Source: Amorphophallus konjac (Eukaryota; Streptophyta; Magnoliopsida; Alismatales; Araceae). From it: a stretch of DNA of 64,000 bases. Within the stretch, counting starts at the first letter, position 1; each line of letters starts with the position of its first letter. Location of the stretch: positions 496,001 to 560,000 of the forward strand of contig CM040129.1 in NCBI GenBank assembly GCA_022559845.1. The letters are read 5' to 3'. Both the position numbers and the translations under genes were made by a program. Below are positions 1 to 10,151 of this stretch, one piece after another. Below the pieces are notes generated by a model that saw only the letters and a program-made list of their open reading frames with translations, was not told where the DNA came from and searched no databases.

Positions 1-456
1 ATTGCCTTTGCGAAATGTAATAGGAAGATCAAGATCAAGAGTTTTAGTAGAGATACAACTTGGAGAGTTGACACTTTCATGGGAAGAGACAACATCCACA
101 AGAGGGCCTGCCTCCACCTTTGGCCGACGGGAGTTAGTGATTAGCTCTTTCTTTACACTTGTAATATTACGACCACCAACTGGTAAAGGTAATCCTTTCA
201 CGAAAGGTAAGGAAGGTGTACGAAACACAAGATGTGGATGTGTGGTAGAAGAAGAAAATCCCCTTGAGAAGTGGGGGGACCAAAGAAGGATTCTGATTCA
301 CAAAATGTGACATCTTTGAGGACATATTTTTTTCCCACCTTTTGGGTCAAAACATTTATACCCCTTTCGTGTGGGAGAGGATCCCAAGAAAATACCCTTG
401 ATAGCACGAGGATCAAGTTTGTTGGTACCAGGCTGCAGACAATAAATGAAACATAA
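1..456 (-). pseudogene. copia pol: integrase C-terminal part and linker to RT (degraded)
   Basis: Minus-strand translation around 198-416 reads like the usual copia segment after the integrase core: a phrase equivalent to CVFLGY..., then GINVLTQKVGKKYVLKDVTF and ESESFF. In copia polyproteins this lies between the integrase catalytic core and the reverse transcriptase. It is broken by stops and frame changes. The RT itself would lie left of the window. Confidence 0.75.
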
Positions 457-573
457 ACATCTAAGGACTCTTGGTGGACGAGGGTAATAGAGGATGTCCT
501 AGATACAAAAGAGAGATATGAGCCCTGTGTCCAAGAACTCGGGATGGCATTCTATTGATGACATACGTTGTAG

Positions 574-1262
574 TTAACACTGCTTCTCCTCAAAACTTTT
601 TTGCAAGATAATGCTGAAATAACAAAGCACGAGCAGTTTCCAAGAGATGTCGATTTTTCCTTTCAGTGATCCCATTTGTTGAGGTGTATAAGCACAGGAA
701 GATTCATGAATAATTCCTTCCTTTTCAAGAAAAATATTTACATCTTTTTTCAAAGTATTCTTTTGCATTGTCGGACCGAAGAACTTTCATTTTTTGTCCG
801 AATTGATTTTCAATCATTTTACAGAAAATCTCTATTACTTTGGGAATTTCTGCTCGAGATTTCAGCAAGTATAACAAAGTACAATGAGTGTAGTCATCAA
901 TAAAACTCACAAAATAGTGATGGCCATCAAGAAAAGGACCAAGGGAAGGATCCCAACACATCTAAATGAACGAGTTCAAAAGGAATTTGACTTTTATTCA
1001 TTGAAATTGGATATTGACCACTACATGGGTATAAGACTCTCAAGGAATGAAACAAAAGGTGGCCCAAATGTGACTGCCACAATTGGATTTTTTTTAACTG
1101 ATGATCGATGGTCTTGTTAGTTTTTGAGTGAAGAGCACTTCTTACACGTGGGTCGAAATAGTAGAGGCCTCTTGCTTCATGTCCACTCTCAATCACTTGC
1201 TTTGTTTTCAGGTCCTGGAAGATACAACGGTTAGGGAAAAAAGTGACTGAGCAGTTTAACAT
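574..1262 (-). pseudogene. copia integrase (degraded)
   Basis: The minus strand shows a pre-integrase zinc-binding segment (LWQSHLGHLLFHSLRVLYPC at about 1085-1030). The catalytic core follows, with HLDVLG, then FVSFIDDYTHCTLLYLLKS and VLRSDNAKEYF (about 925-745), and a CAYTPQQMG segment near 690. These match the DDE core layout of copia integrases. The pieces lie in at least three frames, so no continuous enzyme is encoded. Confidence 0.88.
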
Positions 1263-1274
1263 TTTGTGATACTA

Positions 1275-1574
1275 CTAACTGACATGAGATTCATGAAGAG
1301 ATGAGGAACATGAAGAACAGAAGACAAAAAGGAGATGGCCATCCAATTTAATAGTGTCACGATCAGCAACATTGGCTCTAGAGTCATCAGCCATGGTCAC
1401 CTTATTTTGTCTAGAGCACAAGGAATAAGAAGAGAAACAGGTAGAAATGCTGGTCATGTGATCAGTTGCTCCTGAGTCTATGACCCAAGGATGAGAAGCT
1501 AGACATGCAGACGCACTCAACGCAACACCAGTAGTACTTGGTGAGGATGGAAGGGACGATGAGATGGTAGGCAT
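1275..1574 (-). pseudogene. copia aspartic protease (degraded)
   Basis: An open stretch of about 99 codons contains WVIDSGATDHMTS, the catalytic DSG motif of retroviral-type aspartic proteases in its usual copia wording. It is followed by a segment ending VTMADDSRANVADRDTIKL. It sits between gag and integrase as expected. The frame is lost before the integrase. Confidence 0.9.
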
Positions 1575-1777
1575 GGGACCAAGTTGTGAAAGAAGTCATT
1601 GTAGCTTAGCAATATCCTGTGAGATCAGTCCTTGAAGGATTGAACCCGGAGAAATGGATGAACTTTAGTCTAGAATAGGCTGAGACCCACCAGTAGAGGT
1701 AGCTGCAACATATCCTTTTGCTTGCTGCCCTCTCTTGACTTTATGAAACTTAGGGGGCTTTTTTCAGGGCAAAGATC

Positions 1778-2430
1778 CTAATAGTCATTTGCAAGATGAT
1801 TTTCTCGACCATAGCGACTACAAATCTTCCCAGCTTTAGATCTGTCCTTGTTCTGTCCAGAAACACTCTTATTGTTTCGTTGACCAGCACCCAAAAGGGC
1901 CAAGTTCTGTCCAGAAACACCCTTATTGTTTCTTTGACCAACACCTACAGGGGCCATAGAATCCCCAATAGGTGTAAGTGCACTGCAGTCATTCATCTCC
2001 TTGCGACCCTCCTCACTCAACACTTTGTAGTAGAAGACCTGCTCAAGTGAGGGAAGGGGATCCGTGCTCAGAATTTGACCTCTTAGATTTTCAAATTCCG
2101 AATTCAGACCAGCCAAGAACTTAAAAATCCGATTGCATTTGACATAGGTCAAAAACTTCTTTTGATCTGCAGCATAATTCCAGTCATCTAGAGCATAATA
2201 ATCTAGATCCTCCCACTTACATCGGAGCACGCCATAGTAGGTAGTAATAGATTGATTACCTTGTCTGAGTTCATGAATTTCACTTGTCAACTGATAAATG
2301 CGAACCATGCCTTGCTTTGACCAAACATTTCTTCGAGAAGGGTCCACATTTCACGGGCAGATCAATTTTGAAGAATTAATTTCTAAATATTATCTCCCAC
2401 TGCATTGAGTAACCAAGAGGGCATCACAGA
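1778..2430 (-). pseudogene. copia gag with zinc knuckle (degraded)
   Basis: The 1778-2347 open frame has IYQLTSEIHELRQGNQSI, a gag (UBN2-type) signature. It ends with a zinc-knuckle remnant, CSRYGRENHLANDY, whose second cysteine is replaced, so the normal CX2C spacing is damaged. In-frame matches with stops (SWLLNAVGDNI, SAREMWTLLEEMF) continue to about 2430. Before the knuckle a short NNKGVSGQN / NNKSVSGQN phrase is repeated in tandem. Confidence 0.85.
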
Positions 2431-2835
2431 AGGTGGACAGGCCTCCAGGGTCACAATTTGACTAAACCGGACCTTTTTCACAGACAGAAAACCTTAAACT
2501 CCAAGGTCACAATCAGTCCTTCCCTGCACACCAACAGGGCATCACGGAAGGCAGACATGCCGACCTGATAGAGGAACTGTCCCTGCACACCAACAGGACA
2601 TCACAGAAGGCGAACAGACAAACCTGACAGGGGAATTGGACCTTCCTCTAACCAGGGGGCGGGCCTTGAACTCCAAGGCCTTAGGGTCCCCTTGGTTGTG
2701 CTCAGGCCCAACACAGTACAAGATCCCTTCAAGAGGCCTGCACACATGGTGCTGGGAAGGAGAGTACCGCCGGACAGCTTCTAGACAACATCCTGCTGCA
2801 TGGAAGGGTCTTTGACAGGCTCTGGTAGAATCCAT
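2431..2835 (-). other. copia leader with three diverged copies of a short repeat
   Basis: Between gag and the primer site lies a leader that carries the phrase GGCATCACRGAAGG three times (near 2410, 2537 and 2597), spaced 60-130 bp. The open frame at 2542-2835 has no recognisable domain and I do not call it a gene. Confidence 0.5.
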
Positions 2836-2847
2836 GCTCTGATACCA
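2836..2847 (-). other. primer binding site, initiator tRNA-Met type
   Basis: The minus strand reads TGGTATCAGAGC directly next to the LTR end. This is the standard plant copia primer binding site, complementary to the 3' end of initiator methionine tRNA. Confidence 0.92.
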
Positions 2848-3200
2848 TGAAGATTTTTCAGGTTTTACATGATTCTATGTGAGAAGGTGAAGAGAAGAGG
2901 GAAGAACAGAACGAAGAAGGGAGATGGAGGAAGAACCGTAGGGAATCGTATAATCCTGCTTATGGTGGCTGCGCCCCTCTTTTAGCATTGCCAAATTAGG
3001 TCTAAACTACCCTTGTTGCACAGAGGGACCTACAGGGGTGTCTTTGGAAGAAGAAAAAGACATGAATAAGTTAATTGGATCCCTCTTATTGGGTCTGGTA
3101 ATGAACCAGCTCCCAATAAGAGGGACTTGTGGTGGTGACTTATGACCTAAGAACCAGATCAGACTGGCCCATTATTGGGCCGGTCTGACTTCACACAACA
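2848..3200 (-). repeat. 5' LTR of the leftward copia element (353 bp)
   Basis: On the minus strand the LTR starts TGTTGTGTGAAG and ends AAAATCTTCA, i.e. TG...CA, and abuts the primer binding site. A perfect 14 bp inverted repeat, TCCCTCTTATTGGG (3080-3093) and its complement (3112-3125), lies inside with an 18 bp loop. The second LTR is outside the window, so the boundary comes from the TG/CA ends and the primer site only. Confidence 0.82.
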
Positions 3201-4526
3201 TAGTATGTTATAATTCTGTGCCAATTATTGTGATGATGATGATGTTCTAAGATTTTAATTTTGGATTATCATAAAGATAAAACTTTATACTATTGTAGGT
3301 AATTAACAAATATAGGCTAGTCAGATTTTTGGCCTGAGGCTACTGGTGATGCCGGCTTGATCCTGGGTGGACGGGTTTACTCTTGGTATTCAAAAAAAGG
3401 GGGCGGGGGACCAAATATAGGCTAGTCTGACTCAAAGCAAATTCATTGAAATGAATTTAGGTTGAACCTGGATTGTGTATGTTGGATTTAACTTAGGTTG
3501 TGTTGAAATTGTGCCAGCCTAATGTGAATTTGGTCGAACCAATTTGACCTCAACGCAACACTACCTGCCCAGCTTGCATCCCTGCAATTTATGCACTGAA
3601 TTTAGTTACAATTTACAATAGTTAGTTGATTTGCTCCCTTCATCTGGGACGGCTATATTTTGTATGTTTGTTGAGGTATGAAGCTAATTCCAGTATATAA
3701 GCTTCAATTGATTTCAAATATTCTCCATTTCTTTGATGCATGCTTCTCTTTCTATATCTGACATCTATATAGTTCTTATACGTATGTATTCTTTCCTACT
3801 TTTTTTTTTCTGTTAGGATTGTTGAAATTCTGGTCTCTGACACTTAACTTCGGGGTATCCTGTCTGTGTTTTAGCTCATTATGGTTTAACACAATAAATG
3901 ATTTGTTTCCTACCAGTTAGTTTTGGTACTTCCATGGTTGCATTCTGTGCCTATGTTTAATTATCCATGCCTCTAAAAGATCTTTTACACATTTTCTGCC
4001 CTTCACATTTTGGTGTTGTCTCATGCATTCTTATTTAATGTTTTTCACCCGCATGCCCTTTCTATTTTCTGATTGATTTCCTTTGTTCTATGCTCCCTCT
4101 TCCCATTTCCAATCTGTGGGAGCTATTCTGTCAGTTTTTGCTAGTATATTTATTGTGGTGTACTCTGATTTGTCATATGGATACGTAGTATAATTCCTCT
4201 TTTTATATTATATTTTTCATTTATTTCTTTTTTTCTAAATCCCCTCTCTCCTGCTCCACCTAGGTAGCTACTCCATATACCGGCCGGTGCATTCCTTTGA
4301 GGTGTTCAGGGGAATCAATGAGTTTAAGAATCTTTTGAATGCAGCCTTTTTGTATATGATCCAAAAACCAAAAAAATATATATTATCAGAAAGCTCAAAA
4401 ATTCGTATTTATTTACTTCCATCCTTTTCCTATTGCTGTGATTTTTTACTGTATCCATGTTTGGCTGCTGACCTTCACCTATGCATGGTGTCCTAGGTTC
4501 TCCAGGTTATATAAATATTGGAAATC
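3201..4526 (+). other. upstream region of the PPI1-like gene
   Basis: No coding potential was seen apart from the SINE tail at 3326-3412. The stretch is T-rich with short pyrimidine runs, as plant introns and promoters are. A pyrimidine-rich stretch ending CTCCAG (4499-4504) sits 22 bases before the ATG and could be the acceptor of a leader intron, a structure I cannot confirm. Confidence 0.4.
3326..3412 (+). mobile_element. 5'-truncated SINE with 18 bp target duplication
   Basis: The 87 bp body matches the 3' end of the longer SINE at 7381-7620 (GGCTACTGGTGAT, TGATCCTGGGTG, GGGTTTACTCTTGGTATT) and ends in an A-rich tail. It is bracketed by direct repeats AAATATAGGCTAGTCNGA at 3308-3325 and 3413-3430, differing at one base. 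This is the signature of target-primed insertion of a truncated retroposon. Confidence 0.8.
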
Positions 4527-4919
4527 ATGGGTCTGGAGATCTTGGCAGCTGATCTTGTTTCTGGGTCTGTGAAAGATGCCCCTGAACGAGATAGTACTTT
4601 TATTTCAGATATGGATAAGAATATGAAACCAACACAAGGAAATGATCTTGAGGAACCCATCAAGTTTGGTTTAGTGGATAGCACACAGGCTACAAATGGA
4701 CAAACAAAATCAGAAGTAGATCAGGCTAAGAATGACAATTTCCCGAAAGATGCTGTAGAAGAATGGCCTGAACCTAAACAGATTCATACTTTCTATTTTG
4801 TAAAGTATCAGTCACATGAAGACTCAAAGCTCAAGGCAAAACTTGAACAAGTTGACAAGGAGATTCAGAAGCGGAGTAAAGAAAGATTTCAGATAACTGA
4901 AGCACTAAAGTCAAAAAGG
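4527..4919 (+). CDS. PPI1: PPI1-like exon 1
   Basis: 131 codons; donor GGTATG at 4919-4924, phase 0. It holds the acidic variable N-terminus and the conserved FYFVKY start of the long coiled-coil domain. Confidence 0.85.
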
Positions 4920-7900
4920 GTATGACATATCATTATTGGTTTCCTTATATAGTTGCTAATGTTCTATCAGTAATTGTTAGGAAGATTGATCCTATCCTTT
5001 TCTTTATTTTGTTTGTTGGCACAATGTTTACTAGCTGCTAGAGTAAAGAAAGTGGGAACGTTTAAACCATGGAATCTCTTCTCTAATATATATTTCACAA
5101 ATTCCTATTTGTAGTCTGAGAGGTCACAAATTATTTCCCAATTAAAGCCCTTGACTGCTGAAGACAAGCAATATAGAGAAATCATTGATGGAAAGAGGAA
5201 GGAAATGGAACCTCTTCAGGTTGCTCTTGGCAAGCTGCGAAATGTGAATAATGCCGAGAGAGGCATGGGTTTATGCTCTTCAGAGGAAGAACTTGACAGT
5301 CTAGTAAGGCAGCTCCTTCTTGGTTTGTGCTGTTCTATATTCTTTGCATATAAATTGAACATTTGATTAACTTTGCTTTTATGGTAATAAAATAGATACA
5401 AAGCTTGCATTATCGCATACAACATGAGAGCAACACATTGGCTGAAGAAAAACAACTGCTTAAAGATATAAAACAACTTGAAGGGACAAGACAAAAGGTT
5501 ATTGCCAATGTTGCTATGAGGGCTAAGCTTCAGGATTCTATGGGGCCAAAAGAAGTGATTCAAGACCAGGTCAAAGTAAGGGCTTTATGAACCCCTTTCT
5601 CTCCCCCCCTCCCCCACACCACACACACACCCCAAGACAAGAGAGAGAGAGAGAGTTATGCAAGCAAAATGTTGTTCATGTTACCAGTATGTTTCTGCAC
5701 ATACATTTTTGGATATTTTCCTTTAAAATAAGGTTGATTATTGTATACCTGTCATGATTTGAAGATTTTTTTTTAGCTGATAGGGGTCGATTTAGATGGA
5801 GTAAGAAAGGAACAACAGACAGTTAGGGCTAAAATAAGGAGCTTGGAGGAGGAATTGAAATCAGTGGACGAGGAAATCAGTTTGTTGCAGGAGGAATTGA
5901 CCACTGCTACCCAAAAAAAGGACAAGGCATATGAGATGCTCAATGAGCTGCGGAAAACACGTGATGAAGGGGTATGGTATTTACTCATTTAATTTCTATT
6001 TGGGCGCGTAGGATATATATAGACTGTTATTGCATTGCACTGTCATTTTTTTATCTTTGTCATCGTTGGATCAGATATAGTGAGCTTGTTGTTTAATCAT
6101 AAAATTTTGATGTACATATTCGAGAATATTTACAGTGTCCTTAATTTCAATCCATGAGCATTATTTTTTTACAAAAATAAAAATCCTAAGGGGTTGTCTA
6201 GCTGCACCTCATAACCACAACTGTCACCATAGTCACCATAGTTAATTGATAACTTTTATTTGGTTATCAAAGTCATAGGGTTATGGTAACCACAATTATG
6301 GTTTTGATAACCACAAAGGAGTCCTTGTAATCGAAGTTTCTGAAAAACAACTCCAAGTTAACTTACTTTAAGAAGGGTCTTATATAACCATGATCATGGT
6401 TATGGTAACCTTAAATTAAACACTAAACAATAACTTATGTAACACTAATCAAGGTCACCTTGTATTGGCCAAATTGGCGCATTCAGAAAAGGGAGTCTTT
6501 TTTTAAAAAAATAAGTGTGGGTTGTACAACCAATTTTATTAAAAAAGTACATAGAGGCTGGCATACTTGTAATACACAGATCTGAGGAAAAATCACCCGA
6601 AGGAAAAAAAAACTACTACACAGATCCAAGAACCCGAAACTAAACTCCTTGATCTGGTCAGCTGTCACTAGCTATGCTAACCATTCAGTAGGCATACTTG
6701 TAATATCAAATGAATATTTCCATAGTAAGGATTTTTTACATAAATATCATGTGGAGGTGTGTATGCCCTGGCGGTGAACAAAAGGAGAAAAGAAAGAGGA
6801 GCTAGAATAGCTAGTCTGCATTGGTGACATGACAGCTCATAATGTTAGCAATTTTGATGGACATACAGTTGACAGTGATCCACCCCTTCCATGCCAATAT
6901 GCGAGATACTTATGGTATGTTTTCCTTTTTAAATTTAATACTTCTAATTTTTGAATGTGAGATCCAGCCATTTTGAAGGAGTATTTAACACTTATAAAGA
7001 AAAGAAGAAAAGTAAAGAATGAGTATTTATGACCACTATTACTTCAACAGCCCATTGTCACAGGGCTGTAGCTAGACCATCTGTTCCTTTGTGGCATTCA
7101 GAATAAGAGTGGGTTATTTAATGGTCTCTCGCCCGTAAAGTTTATAAGTTTGGAACTTCCTTTGTCAGCTCGCTCATTTTCAAGCAATCTTTTCTTTAGT
7201 ATCTCAAAGGTGGAATTATTCCAAACAGAGGAAAGGTCCTCAGACATCTAGATTCCATTCTCAAATCTTCAAGTTAGTACCTTCAGTGGTGTGTTGAAGC
7301 ATATGGAAAGAGAGAGGAATGATAACATATTTCATGGCAGCTTATGTGGAAAACATCTCTTCTGGTGCCATGCCTCCTGCGGGTGGGAGAGTTGGATAAG
7401 TACTTCACGTGCTGCAAGGTCACGGGGTCAACTCCCACCAGTGAACAAAAAATGCGCGGTGCGTACCAACCCAAGGTTCACATGGGTTCCAACCTCATGG
7501 ATTTTGCCGCCCCAAGGGGAGGTCCACTGTCCAAGAGACATTTGGCCTGTCCATGGCTCCGGCTACTGGTGATTCGGGCTTTGATCCTGGGTGTGTGGGT
7601 TTACTCTTGGTATTTTTTTAAAAAAAAAACTCTAGAGCCATGGAGCACCTGTGGATTGGATTGTCTTAAGTTGGAAACTGTGTTGTTTTACATGGAACTA
7701 GTTGTTTATTCGGAGGATGAGAAACCTCTCTCCTCTCCTCTTCTGGTTGTACTATCTCTGTTTTATTAATGAAAATTGGTAGTGCAGGCTACTTTTTTAA
7801 AAAATAAAGGTTTAATGACCATCCAAGAAGAAACATACTGTGTTGTTTGCTGAACTTAGGACTGTGGATCAAGGATCAGGGATCTCGAAATTGGATTTGT

Positions 7901-9829
7901 CCCCTGGATCAGCCAACTCTGATACTAAGTATTCACCAAATTGGCCCATTCCGGGGAAGGAGAGGATCCCTTAAAAGATAAAAGAATAAATGTGCATCTT
8001 TATAAATGACAAAGATCCCTTAAAAATCAAGTTGATTTTTTACATTTCATCTGGAGTTGTACGCCTTATGTAGCCTAGTGGTGATCAAAATGAAAAGGGG
8101 AAAAGATGGTAAGAGAACGAGTCACCACTGGCATCATGACTGCTCATAGGATCAACAATGTCAGTGGCAATGAGACTCAAACTACTCAGCTGAGCTCACA
8201 CAAGTCTGATCTGTTTGTAGATCTTCAAACCCTCGAGTCGGCCAGCATGATAGGAGAAGATGCCTAAGAAGAAAACTTGTTGACTTTGCCCATCATTCAC
8301 ATACCGAATTTTCAGTGTTCTGATCTTTGTAAGAAGAATCCCATTCATTGGGCCTGGCTGGGAGGATTAGCCTTGAATCAATCGATATTGTCGGGGTTAC
8401 ACCTGATCATGGATTGAATCATCAAATCATTGTCATGTTGATACTTGATACGATGAAAATACTCCGGAAGATTACTGCCAAATTTGTCCCAAAAGATCTC
8501 AAGTCCTTTTCCGATGAAATTCATTCTTTGTGTTCTACTGTCATCGTTACAGTTACTACATTCTCTTTTTAAGAATAATATCATATTGGCTTGATCATGG
8601 TACATTCAACGGGCGGAACTGCTTGTGGCTTTCAGTTCCTAATGTTTCTGAATTTCAGAATGGATGCTACTACCAGAACCGTGCACTTTTGAACAATGCC
8701 AGAGATCTTGCTGCAAAGAAGGATGTAGCAGCATTGGAAAAACTCTCTCATGAGGAGGTCTCTCTCTCTCTCTGTGTGTGTGTGTGGGGGGGGGGGGGGG
8801 GGGGGTTCCATTCTTTTAAGAGTACCAGGCTTCATTATCTTTAATTTCCTACCATTCTTGTAGAAGTACCGGGTTTCATTATCTTTAATTTCCTATGGTA
8901 GGTAGAGAAATTCATGTCTCAGTGGAGTGGCAACAAAGCCTTCAGAGATGACTATGAAAAGAGGATCTTGTCATCTCTTGACAGGCGACAGTTAAGTCGG
9001 GACGGCACGATGAGAAATCCTGAAGAAAAACCTATACTTTCGGAGGCTGCGACATCTGTTGAATCAGAGACACCTGTAGTAAAAGGGAGTGTGAAGAATC
9101 AAAAGGAGAATGTCGATGTTCCCGCTCAGCATCCGACCTCTCAGAAGGCGGCACCGAAGGATGGCAGCAAGAAATTGGCTGGCACAGAAACAAAGGAGAA
9201 GAGCAGTGCGGAAGAAACCGAGAACTTATCCTTGTCTGAAAGAAAGGAGCCCTCGGCGGCACCTGAAGTCGATGCTGCAAAATTGAAGGAAATAAAAAGG
9301 GAAGAAGAGATGACAAAGGCTAAGTTGGCTCTGGAGAGGAAGAAGAAGTTGGCAGAGAAAGCCTCAGCCAAGGCGGCGGCATGGGCACAGAAGGAGGCCG
9401 GGAAGAAGTTGAAGGAAAGTATTGCTTCCTAGTTTTCTGTACCATCCCCCGGAGAATTTCATCCTACTCGTTTCTTCATCGATCCATCGCTGACTTAATT
9501 ATCTCTAACAGGAACGGGAGAAGAGGGCTAAAAAGAAGGCCGGGTCGTCGGTGCTTGATAATCCTGAAGACCAGACTGAGGCTGATGCAAAGACCGAGGA
9601 ACCCCAAGAGCCAGAGGATGTGAACGATGATGCCCAGATCCCGCCGAAGGTGAAGGAGCAAAGAGAGAATGCCAGGCCCAGGACACGGTCAAAAGGTCGA
9701 GATCAACTCCCAAAACTCATCCTCAAGAAGAAGAAATCGCACTCGCACTGGCTGTGGGCCGCATCTGCTGTCGTACCTGTTCTGGTGCTCGTGGTCGTTG
9801 GCTACTTCTACTCCTTTGGAAGGAACTGA
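4527..9829 (+). CDS. PPI1: PROTON PUMP INTERACTOR 1-like protein (seven exons)
   Basis: Coding exons: 4527-4919, 5115-5303, 5396-5575, 5777-5971, 8659-8757, 8902-9418, 9512-9829; about 630 residues, close to the roughly 612 of the Arabidopsis protein. Family hallmarks are in order: [14 protein letters not shown] near residue 88, [16 protein letters not shown] and GLCSSEEEL (exon 2), YRIQHES and [16 protein letters not shown] (exon 3), [10 protein letters not shown] (exon 4), CYYQNRALL (exon 5), [17 protein letters not shown] (exon 6). A Lys/Glu-rich coiled coil and a C-terminal hydrophobic anchor follow. In Arabidopsis the family binds the autoinhibitory C-terminus of the plasma membrane H+-ATPase and stimulates it, and is held at membranes (chiefly ER) by the tail. 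The start was chosen at the second ATG ([10 protein letters not shown]) because family members start MG; ATG 4518 is in frame nine bases upstream. Oddity: the exon 6 donor and exon 7 acceptor are one base out of phase. Confidence 0.9.
5115..5303 (+). CDS. PPI1: PPI1-like exon 2
   Basis: 63 codons; acceptor TTTGTAG before 5115, donor GTAAGG at 5304, phase 0. It encodes [17 protein letters not shown] through SSEEELDSL. Confidence 0.87.
5396..5575 (+). CDS. PPI1: PPI1-like exon 3
   Basis: 60 codons; acceptor AATAG before 5396, donor GTAAGG at 5576, phase 0. It encodes [12 protein letters not shown] through DQVK, one of the most conserved family segments. Confidence 0.88.
5777..5971 (+). CDS. 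PPI1: PPI1-like exon 4
   Basis: 65 codons; acceptor TTTTAG before 5777, donor GTATGG at 5972, phase 0. It encodes [14 protein letters not shown] through LRKTRDEG, heptad-rich coiled coil. Confidence 0.88.
6180..6445. repeat. palindrome-rich insert built on GGTTATGGTAACC words
   Basis: The stretch repeats ATAACCAC, TGGTTAT, GGTTATGGTAACC and their complements many times (6210-6230, 6283-6312, 6392-6411). It looks like a small non-autonomous DNA element dense in short self-complementary words. No clear terminal repeat or target duplication could be fixed. Confidence 0.45.
6460..6900. repeat. unidentified intronic repeat, copy 1 of 2
   Basis: Order and wording (CCAAATTGGC..CATTC, GATTTTTTACAT, a TGGWGTTGTRYGCC-like phrase, CATGACNGCTCATA) recur at 7930-8190 in the same orientation. 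The two are diverged and differ in length by insertions. The family is not recognised. Confidence 0.45.
7381..7620 (+). mobile_element. tRNA-related SINE, near full length
   Basis: The head (7381-7440) reads like a tRNA gene: an A-box-like AGAGTTGGATAAGTAC and, about 30 bp on, a B-box-like GGGGTCAACTCCC with one mismatch to the consensus. The unrelated body ends TACTCTTGGTATTTTTTT followed by an A run. The last 85 bp match the truncated copy at 3326-3412. The exact 5' end and the target duplication are unclear; GCCATG on both sides is a weak candidate. Confidence 0.7.
7930..8190. repeat. unidentified intronic repeat, copy 2 of 2
   Basis: Shorter partner of 6460-6900, matching it in order over most of its length with many substitutions. 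Confidence 0.42.
8659..8757 (+). CDS. PPI1: PPI1-like exon 5
   Basis: 33 codons; acceptor ATTTCAG before 8659, donor GTCTCT at 8758 (a weak donor opening into a CT repeat), phase 0. It encodes [17 protein letters not shown] through LSHEE. Confidence 0.87.
8758..8805 (+). repeat. compound microsatellite (CT)n(GT)n(G)20
   Basis: It begins at the intron 5 donor itself, so repeat length directly changes the donor context. A G run of about 20 is prone to sequencing error; the true length is uncertain. Confidence 0.95.
8813..8901 (+). repeat. tandem duplication beside the intron 5 acceptor
   Basis: A roughly 45 bp unit containing TTCATTATCTTTAATTTCCTA occurs twice (about 8820-8860 and 8867-8900). 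Both end near an AG (TTGTAG near 8864, ATGGTAG at 8901), so the acceptor region has been copied. Confidence 0.8.
8902..9418 (+). CDS. PPI1: PPI1-like exon 6
   Basis: Encodes [18 protein letters not shown], then the conserved [17 protein letters not shown]. An acidic/basic linker and a Lys/Ala/Glu-rich coiled coil ([19 protein letters not shown]) follow. The only usable donor is AAAGTATTG, GT at 9419, which leaves the exon in phase 1. A stop follows at 9430 if it is not spliced. Confidence 0.82.
9512..9829 (+). CDS. PPI1: PPI1-like exon 7, membrane anchor and stop
   Basis: Acceptor TCTAACAG before 9512. Read in phase 0 it encodes [13 protein letters not shown], an acidic stretch, [18 protein letters not shown], and a hydrophobic anchor of about 20 residues ([20 protein letters not shown]) ending GRN. 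Basic residues followed by a hydrophobic tail is the usual C-terminus of the family. Splicing from the canonical exon 6 donor would instead enter a frame that stops at 9529-9531. Confidence 0.82.
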   Translation, partial: EREKRAKKKAGSSVLDNPEDQTEADAKTEEPQEPEDVNDDAQIPPKVKEQRENARPRTRSKGRDQLPKLILKKKKSHSHWLWAASAVVPVLVLVVVGYFYSFGRN

Positions 9830-10142
9830 TTTGCGAGAGGTCAGTCATCTCTGTGGACCAGTTTAGACTAGAGAGAGAGGAGCACACTTTTGTTAATTCA
9901 TGTTCTTTGCATCCATCATCATCAGGGTGGACTCGAATCCCATAACGTTGATGGCGGCTCGTGCCGGCGAGTTTTTCGAGGAGCAGCTTTAAGTTAGAAA
10001 ACTAGTAGTGACTTGTAACTAAGATATGTTTTGCTTTGAACGCTGTTATGTGTACCTACATTTTGTGAACCGAATAGGTTGGAATAACATCCTCTCCTCC
10101 TTATATGGCCTGCTTTATTATTATTATTATTATTTAAACACG
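9830..10142 (+). other. PPI1-like 3' untranslated and downstream region
   Basis: No coding sequence. An (ATT)n run lies at about 10117-10134. No unambiguous polyadenylation signal could be fixed. Confidence 0.4.
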
Positions 10143-10151
10143 TTGAGACTC

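Larger units (their letters stand above)
1..3200 (-). mobile_element. Ty1/copia retrotransposon, leftward, cut by window edge
   Basis: On the minus strand the order is LTR (2848-3200), primer binding site (2836-2847), leader, gag, aspartic protease, integrase, then the integrase-RT linker running off the left edge. This gag-PR-INT order with INT before RT is the copia order. Stops and frameshifts split every domain, so the copy is dead. The flank right of the LTR begins TAGTA, the candidate target duplication; the other end is outside the window. Family membership rests on protein motifs read by eye and is secure at superfamily level. The lineage within copia was not assigned. Confidence 0.93.
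5972..8658 (+). other. PPI1-like intron 4 (2,687 bp)
   Basis: This is much longer than the gene's other introns (92-201 bp). It contains a palindrome-rich insert (6180-6445), a SINE (7381-7620) and a pair of diverged copies of an unidentified repeat (6460-6900 and 7930-8190). No coding sequence of its own was seen. Confidence 0.85.
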
